DNA of 10,517 bases from CAYNWH01 sp964400885 (GCA_964400885.1 CAYNWH010000022.1:1-10517); one strand, 5' to 3'. Shown: positions 1 to 7,430, counted from the first letter of the stretch. Notes: generated by a model not told the origin, from the sequence alone. Program-made: numbers and translations.

Positions 1-3000
1 TCTGGATTTATTTTCAAGGTTAGACTATCTGCTGTTAGCTCGCTTATTTCCGGCTCTAATGGCGTATTGGCTAGAGTATAGCAGCTGGCTGGCTCTGAAG
101 CTTCTGATACTCCGATAGAATTATATGCCCTGACTACGCGCGTATAATTAACATTTGTTTCCAAATCACCTTCAGTTATTAGCCGGCAAAATATGCTGTC
201 ACCTGCCTCATAATCGCAAGCTTTGCTTTCTTCAGTGCTTACTTCTTTTATTATAGTTTCTAAACCATCCACCAGGCTATTAAGATTATAGCCAGTTTCA
301 TCTGTATAATAATAATCAAAAATCCAATTAAGGCTGGTATTACTTGTTGCTAAACAGTACAAATTATTAGCTGGCTGAGGCGCCACTGGAGTAGTGCCAT
401 GAGGTATTGAGCCGTCATCATTAACAATAGTGCCTATTCCTTGGCTATCAGCAATTGTGGCATTAACCGGGTTAGATAAATTTATATAAAATTGCTCATT
501 ACTCTCAGTATTGGTATCACCATTAACAACAACAGTTATTGTTTTGCTAGTTTGGCCGGGATTAAAAATTAATAAATCCGGCAAAAAACTTACATAATCA
601 TTATCAGCTAATGTAGCCGTTCCATCAGCCACAGCATAATTAACTTTGGCCTGTAGGCCTGAAGCTGCAGAAAGCGAAACTGTAAAATTAAAATTAACTG
701 TGCCAGCATCTGATTCTGGATGTGTCACATCATTTATGGATATAGTAGGCGGCGGATCATTATCCATTATATTTGCATCAATAAAGCCTGAGAGACCGTC
801 ATAATTTAAATCAATGCTAGATAACACTGCATCTACTGAACCAGTATGCGGAGAAGCTTCATGAAGAGCATCATCAACTGCAGTAATGGTCAAGGTCTGA
901 TCAGCGCTCCAGTTACCTGTAGTAAATGTCATGCTAAGCGGAGAGACAGTAGTTTGACCATCAGGAGTGCTAAAATCAACAGTAACATCTGCCGTTGGCA
1001 CAGAAGTTAAATGAATATCTACTGTATCAGAAGTCGGACCTGTTTCATTAACTTGAGTTGAGCCGCCGCTTTCAGTCACGACTAAACCGGCTGTATCATT
1101 ATCTGTGATATTAACTGTGACACTATTAACAGCTAGAGCGTCATAATTAGGATCAGCACTGGCAGCAGTATGAGTTATAGTGCTGGTATGAGGCCCTTCA
1201 ATATAAAAATCATCTGTTGCTGTAACAGTAACTATTTGAGGATCAAAAAAATCCAAAGTAGTAAAAATTAATTGAGATTTATCAGCAATGACTTGAGAAT
1301 TAGTAGTAATGTCAACGTAAACATTGGTTGTCGGCTTGCGTCGCAAGTAGACAAGATAACTATCAGTTGCCCCGCCTTCAGTTACATCAGTCGATCCCGA
1401 GGATTCTACTACAATAATTTCAGGTGTTTCATAATAATTGGATAATTCATAACCACTAAGTCTAGAAAGATCACCAGCAGCAACGAATTGATCGAAATCC
1501 ATATCACCGCAATAATCAGGATTAGCCAAACCCATAACTATTTCTCTCATAATATTCAAATCCAAACCATTTACCTGGAAATTATAAGCTAAATCACCCA
1601 TCATGCCTATACATAAAGGATTGTGCGTAGGCCAATTATTATCAATAACATTAACATTAAGGCCATTAATAATAATGCCATTGTAATTAGGATCAGTGCT
1701 TGAAGCGCTATGGATGACAATTCTCTGTTCCAAGCCTTCAATATATACATCATTTACTGCAGTCAGCGTAACTGTTTGGGGCGTAGACCAATTCACATCA
1801 GCAAATGTCAAACTTGAAGGCGAAGCAGTCATTTGACTGCCACTGTCAATTGAAATATTAACATTAGCCGCAGGTTGAGATTCTAAAACTATTTGATATG
1901 TATCTGTTATTCCGCCTTCAGCTACTTCCGTATAACCACTACTCTCATAAATTACCACCCCAGCCTGATCATTATCTACTATTTGCACATTTATATTGGG
2001 AATTTCTAAACCGTTAAAATCAGGATCTGCACTGGATGAGCTTTGTGTTATTAAGCTAAAATGCTCGCCTTCTAAATTGCCATCATCCACAGCTGAAACC
2101 ATTACTGTCTGTGGCGTACCCCAATCAGTATTGGTAAAAGTTAAAGTATTAGGCGAAACGTCAATTTGAGCTGCATCATAACTAATGGTAATATTCACAT
2201 CATTAGTTGGCGCTGAAGATAAAACAATATCATAAGTATCAGCTATTCCATCTTCACTGACAAAAGTATTATTATCACTTTGAATTATTTTAATTCCATT
2301 ATTGCGCAAATATGAAAAACTATCATTTCCTGGTGTATAATAAGCATAGATTAAGCTGTTTTCACCTCTATTAAGAGTAATGATGTCATCCTTACTATCA
2401 TTATCAAAATCAGCTGACAATAAATAAATAGGGCCATCGCCGACAGCGAAATTTGTCACTGCATTAAATGTTAAATCACCATTGCCTGTCAAGACAGAAA
2501 CCGTATTATCATTAAAGTTAGTCGCAGCCACATCAAGATTGCCATCACCGTCAAAATCGCCTGCTGTTACGCTGGTTACGCGCTGGCCGACATTATATAC
2601 ATTGGGAGTTAAGGTAAAACTGCCTGCGCCATTATTTTGGTAAATTCTGATAGAATTTGGAGTTGGAGTACCCGTATAAAGAATCAAACTTGCTACCGCC
2701 AAATCTAAATCACCATCAACATCAAAATCTTTTGCAATTACTGAGCGATAAGATGCGCCAGTTGGCAAGGAAACAAAGGTAGGATTAAAACTGCCATCGC
2801 CAATGCCCCAATGTACAGTTATTTTATTATTAGAAGCTGACCTGCCGATATTGACTATGGCTAAATCTTCTTTCGTATCATTATTCAAATCAGCGCTAAT
2901 AATATAACCAGGATTTATCCCACAACTATAATTGGTTGCTGCTCCGAAACTACCGCCGCCAGTGCCTAAAAGAATGGAAAAATTATCTGAACCAGCATTG

Positions 3001-3545
3001 GTTACGGCCAAATCCCAAATACCGTCAGCGTTAAAATAATCAGCCACAATTGAGCTTGGTCTGGTACCAGCAGTATAAATCGTAGGCAGCAAAGTAAAAA
3101 TAGGAGTCCCTGGCACAAGAGTATCGTTTCTTAAAATTCTAATGTCTTGGCTATTATAATTAACCACTGCCAAATCAATTTTACCATCACCAGTAAAATC
3201 TTTAGCAGCCAAACTTAAAGGCCCTATGCCGCCAGACTGAAAATTGACTGATGGCATAAAAGTCCCGTCGCCATTATTCAAAGCAATGGAAATATAAGAA
3301 GAGCGGAAATTAGCCACTGCCAAATCAGGCTTACCATCATTGTCAAAATCAGCTTCAACTGCATGGCGCGGATCATCTAGAACTTTATATTCCTCAGCCT
3401 CTATAAATGGATATGCTTTAGTATCTTTTAGCAAATATGTACAACATAGCACCAAAATAAAACAAATAAAAACTAAACCAAAAATTAGCTTAGTTTTACT
3501 ACTAAAAAATTTCAAGAAAATTAATCTCCTCAATTTTTTTCTCAT
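1..3545 (-). CDS. Large modular surface protein (FG-GAP propeller, Calx-beta-like repeats, dockerin-like insert, FN3), C-terminus beyond window
   Basis: The reading frame starts at ATG 3545 and stays open for 1181 codons to the left edge, so the C-terminus is missing. Seen: a basic N-terminus (MRKKLRRLIF) and a hydrophobic segment at about residues 20-39, either a signal peptide (possible cleavage after TKA, residue 44) or an anchor. Seven FG-GAP/VCBS motifs follow at about 66, 116, 169, 219, 273, 330 and 379, such as DFDNDGKPDLAVAN and DFDGDGNLDVAAT, with Asp/Asn spacing typical of calcium loops. Calx-beta-like units lie at about 417-527, 528-636, 709-818 and 819-930. A dockerin-like stretch is at 648-698. 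A canonical Calx-beta domain is at 932-1044 and ends in IVNDD. FN3-like sequence starts near 1055. Known of the family: these domains build extracellular adhesins and surface proteins. Inferred: an exported calcium-stabilised adhesin or surface-layer component; the ligand is unknown. An extended -10 lies just upstream. There is no frameshift. Confidence 0.9.
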   Translation of the reverse strand, partial: MRKKLRRLIFLKFFSSKTKLIFGLVFICFILVLCCTYLLKDTKAYPFIEAEEYKVLDDPRHAVEADFDNDGKPDLAVANFRSSYISIALNNGDGTFMPSVNFQSGGIGPLSLAAKDFTGDGKIDLAVVNYNSQDIRILRNDTLVPGTPIFTLLPTIYTAGTRPSSIVADYFNADGIWDLAVTNAGSDNFSILLGTGGGSFGAATNYSCGINPGYIISADLNNDTKEDLAIVNIGRSASNNKITVHWGIGDGSFNPTFVSLPTGASYRSVIAKDFDVDGDLDLAVASLILYTGTPTPNSIRIYQNNGAGSFTLTPNVYNVGQRVTSVTAGDFDGDGNLDVAATNFNDNTVSVLTGNGDLTFNAVTNFAVGDGPIYLLSADFDNDSKDDIITLNRGENSLIYAYYTPGNDSFSYLRNNGIKIIQSDNNTFVSEDGIADTYDIVLSSAPTNDVNITISYDAAQIDVSPNTLTFTNTDWGTPQTVMVSAVDDGNLEGEHFSLITQSSSSADPDFNGLEIPNINVQIVDNDQAGVVIYESSGYTEVAEGGITDTYQIVLESQPAANVNISIDSGSQMTASPSSLTFADVNWSTPQTVTLTAVNDVYIEGLEQRIVIHSASSTDPNYNGIIINGLNVNVIDNNWPTHNPLCIGMMGDLAYNFQVNGLDLNIMREIVMGLANPDYCGDMDFDQFVAAGDLSRLSGYELSNYYETPEIIVVESSGSTDVTEGGATDSYLVYLRRKPTTNVYVDITTNSQVIADKSQLIFTTLDFFDPQIVTVTATDDFYIEGPHTSTITHTAASADPNYDALAVNSVTVNITDNDTAGLVVTESGGSTQVNETGPTSDTVDIHLTSVPTADVTVDFSTPDGQTTVSPLSMTFTTGNWSADQTLTITAVDDALHEASPHTGSVDAVLSSIDLNYDGLSGFIDANIMDNDPPPTISINDVTHPESDAGTVNFNFTVSLSAASGLQAKVNYAVADGTATLADNDYVSFLPDLLIFNPGQTSKTITVVVNGDTNTESNEQFYINLSNPVNATIADSQGIGTIVNDDGSIPHGTTPVAPQPANNLYCLATSNTSLNWIFDYYYTDETGYNLNSLVDGLETIIKEVSTEESKACDYEAGDSIFCRLITEGDLETNVNYTRVVRAYNSIGVSEASEPASCYTLANTPLEPEISELTADSLTLKINP

Positions 3546-3572
3546 CTTCCCAACTTTAAATATTATAATTAT

Positions 3573-3581
3573 ATTATATCA
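3573..3581 (-). promoter_or_regulatory. Candidate extended -10 promoter of the large surface-protein gene
   Basis: On the minus strand TGATATAAT (3581-3573) is a perfect TGN plus TATAAT extended -10, 28 bases before the ATG. A second TATAAT lies at 3567-3562. No good -35 is visible, which is common for extended -10 promoters. It implies a 5' leader of only about 20 bases and independent transcription from hpf. In such AT-rich DNA a TATAAT can occur by chance. Confidence 0.5.
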
Positions 3582-3609
3582 AATTTTGTACTTTTTTAAC
3601 ACTAATCAA

Positions 3610-3927
3610 TTAAAAACGGAATAACCCTCGCTTTTTCTCCTTGAATTTTTTTAGCTGCCTTTGCAATTCATCCTTAACTTGGTTAATCGCCATATATAGA
3701 TCTTCGCGCTCTGCCGCAGCGCGTAAAACATGCTTTTGCGGCACATCTAAATTAACTTCAGCCCGAAAAATATTGCCTTTTTGATGATGTTTTGTGGTAA
3801 GTCCCACATCTACCCTGGCAATTAAAATGCCGTCATAAAATTTTTCTAAACTGCCAATTTTTTCATTGATATAATCCTTAATAGCTTCTGTAAGCTCTAA
3901 ATTTGTACCCTTAATGTCGATTTGCAT
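3610..3927 (-). CDS. hpf: Short ribosome hibernation promoting factor (HPF/YfiA family)
   Basis: A 105-residue protein starting MQIDIKGTNLELTEAIKDYI, the usual N-terminal strand and helix of the HPF/YfiA/RaiA fold. It has the family pattern: early beta strand, a helix ending in EKFYDGI, the central strands ARVDVGL and FRAEVNLDVP, then helix EDLYMAINQVKDELQRQLKK and a basic tail. Its length fits the short form; the C-terminal dimerisation domain of long HPF is absent. Family role: it binds the 30S decoding and mRNA channel and silences ribosomes in starvation or stationary phase. It lies 66 bases after ligA on the same strand, with an unusual A/T-rich inverted repeat between them and no Shine-Dalgarno sequence before its ATG. 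It is probably co-transcribed with ligA unless that repeat acts as a terminator. Confidence 0.93.
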   Translation of the reverse strand: MQIDIKGTNLELTEAIKDYINEKIGSLEKFYDGILIARVDVGLTTKHHQKGNIFRAEVNLDVPQKHVLRAAAEREDLYMAINQVKDELQRQLKKFKEKKRGLFRF

Positions 3928-3940
3928 AATTATTTTAGTT

Positions 3941-4006
3941 AAAAGTTAAAAAGTTTATAAAGTAAAAAGTTAACTTTACAAACTTTCTACTTTCTAACTT
4001 TTTACT
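3941..4006. repeat. A/T-rich inverted repeat array between ligA and hpf, containing the ligA stop codon
   Basis: Two nested inverted repeats are seen. Arms 3950-3963 and 3973-3986 pair at 13 of 14 positions around a 9-base loop. The 12-base arms AGTAAAAAGTTA (3961-3972) and TAACTTTTTACT (3995-4006) are perfectly complementary. The second arm codes for the last residues of LigA (VKS) and its TAG stop. Variants of AAAGTTA are repeated throughout the stretch. On the minus strand the inner stem is followed by T-rich sequence, so it could act as a weak terminator or attenuator, though the stem has few GC pairs. Function is not known. Confidence 0.7.
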
Positions 4007-6060
4007 AATTCTAAAAATTCATTTTCTTTAATTATCTTAACGCCAAGTTTTTTTGCTTTATCATATTTAGAACCCGGCTCTTCGCCTAACACGACATAAT
4101 CGGTGCCTTTGCTAACAGAAGAAGAAACATCGCCGCCTAATTGCCTTATTTTATCTTTAGCTTCATCTCTAGTTAAAGAAGCCATAGTACCAGTCAGGAC
4201 AAAAGTTTTACCTGCCAAAACCTGCTTATTTTTTTTAACCTTCTCAATCTTTAAATATTTTAATAAATCATCAATCAGCTGAATATTTTTTTTATGATTA
4301 AAATAATCATGGATACTTTTAGCTACGATTTTGCCAATGTCTGGCACTTTATATAACTGTTCCAAGTTAACTTTTCTTATTTTTTCCAAGCTGCCAAAAT
4401 AGTTGGCTAAAGCAACTGATGTTTCTTCACCAACGTGCCGAATACCCAAGGCGAATAAAAACTTGGCTAAAGACACCCGCTCGCTTTTTTTTATAGCCTC
4501 AATAATATTCTGCGCTGATTTTTCGCCAAACCTTTCTAATGGCTCTAAATCGCCTTGTTCTAAATTATAAATATCAGCTGCATTAGTAATTAAACCTGCA
4601 TTAATCAATTGTTCAGTAATTTGCGGGCCTAAACCTTCTATATCCATGCCAGCTTTAGATACAAAATGATCAATTTTCCTTTGCTGAATAGCAAAACAGC
4701 CTGTGTTAGCGCAATAAATGCCGACCTCATCTGGCTTTCTGATTACTGGACCGCCGCAAATTGGGCATTTTTTCGGCACTTGAATTTCCTTTTCTTTGCC
4801 AGTTCTTAATTTAGGCAAAACTTTAATTACTTTAGGAATAACATCACCGGCTTTTTCCACAATAACTGTATCGCCTACTTTTACGCCTAATCTTTTGATC
4901 TCATCCAGATTATGCAAAGTCGCATGAGTAACAGTTGTGCCGCCGATAAAAACTGGCTTTAAAGTCGCGACTGGCGTCAAAACACCAGTTCGCCCAACGC
5001 TGAAATTAACATCTTCAATAATGGTAGTTGCTTGCTCAGCTGGAAATTTATAAGCAATAATGCCGCGCGGCGTCTTGCCAACTATACCTAATTTTTGAAA
5101 AAGTTTTATATCATTAATAACGCCAACCACACCATCTGTCCAATAATGAAGCCGTTCCCGTTCTTTATAAACATAATCATGAAAGACTTCAATTTCCTGC
5201 AAATCTTTGCAGTGACGATTTAAAGAATTATCTTTAACGCCGATCAGACGCATAATCGTGTGAGCCTGTTCATGAGTAGTCTGGCCAAAATCAGCCAATA
5301 AATCATAACCAAAAAAATCAAGTTTGCGGGAGGCAGTAATTTTCGGGTCAAGCTGGCGAATAGAGCCAGCTGCAGCATTGCGCGGGTTAGCAAAAAGTTT
5401 TTCACCTTTCTTTTTCTGCTCTTCATTTATTTTTTCAAACACTTTTTTATCCATAAAAACCTCGCCGCGAATTTCTATTCTTTCACCTAAATTATTAACC
5501 CTGTTTAAAAATTTCTTTTCATTAATCTGGCCTTTGAATTTTTTCAAAAATTCATTAATTTGTTTTTCCTCGGGCTTATGCAGTCTTAAAGGTATTGCCT
5601 CAATAGTTTTGATATTTCGAGTAACATCTTCGCCTATTTTGCCATCGCCGCGAGTTGAACTTTGCACTAATATTTCATTTTCATAAACTAAAGAGATAGC
5701 CAGACCATCCATCTTTATTTCGCCAAAATATTCAAATTTAGTATGCGGCACCAGCCTTTTTATTTTAGCTTCCCATTCTTCAAGTTCGGCCGGGCTAAAA
5801 ACATCTTCAATGGAAAGCATGGGCACTTCATGCTTTACCTTTTTGAATTTATCCAATGCCTCGCCACCGACTCTTTGAGTCGGTGAATCAGGCGTAATAA
5901 ATTCCGGATATTGCTGTTCCAGTTTATAAAGCTCGTGTTTTAAAGAATCCAAAGCCGCATCCGAAATTTCCTGGCGGTCTAAAACATGATAAAGATAGCG
6001 ATGATAATTTATCACCTTTTTCAATTTATCTATTCTCTTTTTAGCTTCTTCTTTATCCAC
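3994..6060 (-). CDS. ligA: NAD+-dependent DNA ligase LigA
   Basis: A 688-residue protein, full length for the family (E. coli 671). It seals nicks at Okazaki fragments and in repair using NAD+. Domains in order: Ia NMN-binding (about 1-70), adenylation domain with the nucleophile Lys116 in KMDGLA, RGDG at 137-140, RGEVF at 198-202, NPRNAAAGS at 225-233 and YKFPA with Lys338; OB fold; zinc finger with Cys432, Cys435, Cys450 and Cys455; helix-hairpin-helix region (about 465-600); C-terminal BRCT (about 612-688). Oddities: the motif IV lysine (DGVVIKV in E. coli) is missing, reading DGVVGVI at 309-315; Tyr35 of the E. coli NMN site corresponds to Leu37 in SDAALDS; and there are roughly 25 extra residues at about 162-190. 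These are probably lineage features, since all else is intact. The start is GTG at 6060, 12 bases after the prepilin peptidase stop, with no Shine-Dalgarno. Confidence 0.98.
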   Translation of the reverse strand: MDKEEAKKRIDKLKKVINYHRYLYHVLDRQEISDAALDSLKHELYKLEQQYPEFITPDSPTQRVGGEALDKFKKVKHEVPMLSIEDVFSPAELEEWEAKIKRLVPHTKFEYFGEIKMDGLAISLVYENEILVQSSTRGDGKIGEDVTRNIKTIEAIPLRLHKPEEKQINEFLKKFKGQINEKKFLNRVNNLGERIEIRGEVFMDKKVFEKINEEQKKKGEKLFANPRNAAAGSIRQLDPKITASRKLDFFGYDLLADFGQTTHEQAHTIMRLIGVKDNSLNRHCKDLQEIEVFHDYVYKERERLHYWTDGVVGVINDIKLFQKLGIVGKTPRGIIAYKFPAEQATTIIEDVNFSVGRTGVLTPVATLKPVFIGGTTVTHATLHNLDEIKRLGVKVGDTVIVEKAGDVIPKVIKVLPKLRTGKEKEIQVPKKCPICGGPVIRKPDEVGIYCANTGCFAIQQRKIDHFVSKAGMDIEGLGPQITEQLINAGLITNAADIYNLEQGDLEPLERFGEKSAQNIIEAIKKSERVSLAKFLFALGIRHVGEETSVALANYFGSLEKIRKVNLEQLYKVPDIGKIVAKSIHDYFNHKKNIQLIDDLLKYLKIEKVKKNKQVLAGKTFVLTGTMASLTRDEAKDKIRQLGGDVSSSVSKGTDYVVLGEEPGSKYDKAKKLGVKIIKENEFLELVKS

Positions 6061-6072
6061 AAAATTTATAAT

Positions 6073-6306
6073 CTAAAAATAAAAATTTAAAATTTGCTGA
6101 CCCCAAAGTAAGACAATAACAGTTGCTGCTGACAAAAAAGTTCCCAAAGGTAAAATATCGCCAAATTTCTTTTTCCCACCAACTAATAAAATCAAAGCTG
6201 TTATTCCCCCTATAATATAAGCCAAAGCAATTGCCAAGAGCACTAATGGCCAGCCCAACATAGCACCCATTAGCAAGCCTAGTTTTATATCGCCAATACC
6301 TATGCC
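6073..6306 (-). CDS. Prepilin peptidase (A24 family), C-terminal fragment; 5' part lost in assembly gap
   Basis: Only the last 77 codons are readable; the upstream part falls in the run of N. The fragment opens with GIGIGDIKLG, which contains the GxGD motif that carries the second catalytic aspartate of type IV prepilin peptidases (PilD/GspO/ComC). It continues with hydrophobic helices (LVLLAIALAYIIGGITALIL) and the conserved region FGDILPLGTFLSA, close to the family's IPFGPFL. Family role: an inner-membrane aspartyl protease that cleaves prepilin leaders after Gly and usually methylates the new N-terminus. The substrates are probably the two pilins encoded just upstream. A complete enzyme is about 200-260 residues, so at least 120 residues are missing. 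Its stop lies 12 bases before ligA, which suggests co-transcription. The gap is an assembly artefact, not evidence of a pseudogene. Confidence 0.88.
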   Translation of the reverse strand, partial: GIGIGDIKLGLLMGAMLGWPLVLLAIALAYIIGGITALILLVGGKKKFGDILPLGTFLSAATVIVLLWGQQILNFYF

Positions 6307-6406
6307 NNNNNNNNNNNNNNNNNNNNNNNNNNNNNNNNNNNNNNNNNNNNNNNNNNNNNNNNNNNNNNNNNNNNNNNNNNNNNNNNNNNNNNNNNNNNNN
6401 NNNNNN
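6307..6406. other. Assembly gap (100 N)
   Basis: Exactly 100 unknown bases. A round 100 is the usual placeholder for a scaffold gap of unknown length. The interrupted prepilin peptidase lacks at least about 360 bases of coding sequence, so the true gap is probably larger than 100. It could also hold the promoter of the downstream genes or another small gene. Confidence 0.97.
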
Positions 6407-6412
6407 GCCAAT

Positions 6413-6451
6413 AAAAAAACAGACTTCTTCCCCCTGAAACAGTCTGTTTTT
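6413..6451 (-). terminator. Intrinsic terminator of the pilin transcript
   Basis: On the minus strand AAAAACAGACT pairs perfectly with AGTCTGTTTTT. The stem continues past one G-A mismatch through TTTC/GAAG to an AGGGG loop, and is followed by a T run. It begins 11 bases after the pilin stop codon. This marks the 3' end of the pilus transcription unit and separates it from the prepilin peptidase genes beyond the gap. Confidence 0.9.
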
Positions 6452-6461
6452 CTACATTATT

Positions 6462-6941
6462 CTAATTATTGCCTGGACTATTATTAATCGCCTCGGAATG
6501 AGCATGATAAATACCAGCATTGCCTAAACTGCTATCTTTTTCCGTTGCAAAAGTTATATCATAACCATCTATTGAGCCCGTATAAGTATATTGTTTATCC
6601 ATTAAAGGATCTGTTGGAATTTCTGTCATATAAGTCGTTTCTTGATTACAAGCGGTTTCGGCCGCCACAAAACCGCCTTCTACTTTTGAACAAAGCTTCA
6701 TAGCACTGCCTTGGCCTAAAACAATTGGCTGATTAATAGCAGGATATGCCCCTTCATCACTATAATAAAATTCTAAAGCGGTTCTGACTTGTTTGACATC
6801 ACTGATTCTCTTGGCATCACGAGCTTTGGCCCTTTGGCCATTTAGCGCAATAATACTGACACTGGCTAAAATAACAATGATAATTATAATAACTAAAAGT
6901 TCAATTAAACTAAAACCATTTTGTCTTTTTAAATTTGTCAT
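6462..6941 (-). CDS. Type IV pilin / PulG-like pseudopilin (proximal to terminator)
   Basis: A 159-residue protein with a textbook class III signal: short basic leader MTNLKRQNG, predicted cleavage after Gly9, then FSLIELLVIIII with Phe at +1 and Glu at +5 (Glu14). The hydrophobic helix runs to about residue 33 and continues amphipathically (QRAKARDAKRISDVKQVRTALEFYY). Next come the pilin-typical YPA motif, Cys84 and Cys98 (a possible disulfide loop), and IPTDPLMDKQYTYT, which matches the IPxDP...Y region common in PulG-like pilins. Family role: the processed subunit is extracted from the membrane into a type IV pilus fibre. The ATG lies 4 bases after the stop of the upstream pilin-like gene without a Shine-Dalgarno, suggesting translational coupling. 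A terminator follows at once, so this is the last gene of the unit. It may be the major pilin, but that cannot be decided from sequence. Confidence 0.93.
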   Translation of the reverse strand: MTNLKRQNGFSLIELLVIIIIIVILASVSIIALNGQRAKARDAKRISDVKQVRTALEFYYSDEGAYPAINQPIVLGQGSAMKLCSKVEGGFVAAETACNQETTYMTEIPTDPLMDKQYTYTGSIDGYDITFATEKDSSLGNAGIYHAHSEAINNSPGNN

Positions 6942-6945
6942 ATGT

Positions 6946-7416
6946 TTAAAAGCAAGGCTGGCTTGTTATCCCCGAGTTAGTGGCGCAATTTTTGCCTTTG
7001 ACAAGACCTTGCTTAGGAAAATTACTTTTTAAAGTAAATTCTAATTGATAATTCTTATTATTTTCAGTTGATTTATAAAAATAACGATTACCTTGAACAT
7101 AATACTGATTAGGAATCGGGACTAAGATATTTTTTGCACAGCTATCAGCCATTTTACTGAATCCGCTCAGACATAATTTTTCTGTGCCTGCATATACATC
7201 ATTTAACATTGTGGGTGACTCAGCTACGGGATAAAAATCATTATTTAAAAGAAAAATTTCCAAACTATCTCTAATCTGCTTAACCTCGGAAAGAACTTGA
7301 ATATCTTGAGTTTTAGTATTTAAATAAGAAATCACTATTACATCGCCGATAATGATAATGATAGCTATAAGAATAACTATCAGAATTTCAATTTTTGTCA
7401 TACCCTTTTCTGACAT
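6946..7416 (-). CDS. Second type IV pilin-like protein with divergent signal
   Basis: A 156-residue protein with leader MSEKG, then MTKIEILIVILIAIIIII: predicted cleavage after Gly5, Met instead of Phe at +1, and Glu10 at +5. The helix is interrupted by Gly24-Asp25, a charged residue inside the membrane stretch. Its layout parallels the following pilin: VLSEVKQIRDSLEIF then YPV here, against ISDVKQVRTALEFYY then YPA there, and both have KLC followed by a second Cys (Cys82 and Cys93 here). Two further cysteines, Cys144 and Cys155, are at the C-terminus. The pair look like diverged tandem duplicates. With a non-canonical N-terminus and more cysteines, this one could be a minor pilin; that is inference. 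It lies 14 bases after the response-regulator stop and 4 bases before the next pilin. AAAGG about 10 bases before its ATG is a weak ribosome site. Confidence 0.87.
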   Translation of the reverse strand: MSEKGMTKIEILIVILIAIIIIIGDVIVISYLNTKTQDIQVLSEVKQIRDSLEIFLLNNDFYPVAESPTMLNDVYAGTEKLCLSGFSKMADSCAKNILVPIPNQYYVQGNRYFYKSTENNKNYQLEFTLKSNFPKQGLVKGKNCATNSGITSQPCF

Positions 7417-7430
7417 TTGTTTGCTAACCT

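Noticed and set aside
3435..3450. Possible lipoprotein signal (LVLCC) in the surface protein's N-terminus
   Set aside because: Leu immediately before Cys does not fit the lipobox, which needs a small residue there.
3340..3624. Plus-strand open frame of 94 codons
   Set aside because: It lies antisense to the start of the large surface-protein gene and its promoter, is low-complexity and has no recognisable domain.
5324..5686. Plus-strand 120-codon frame within ligA
   Set aside because: It is the antisense shadow of a strongly conserved gene and has no domain signature.
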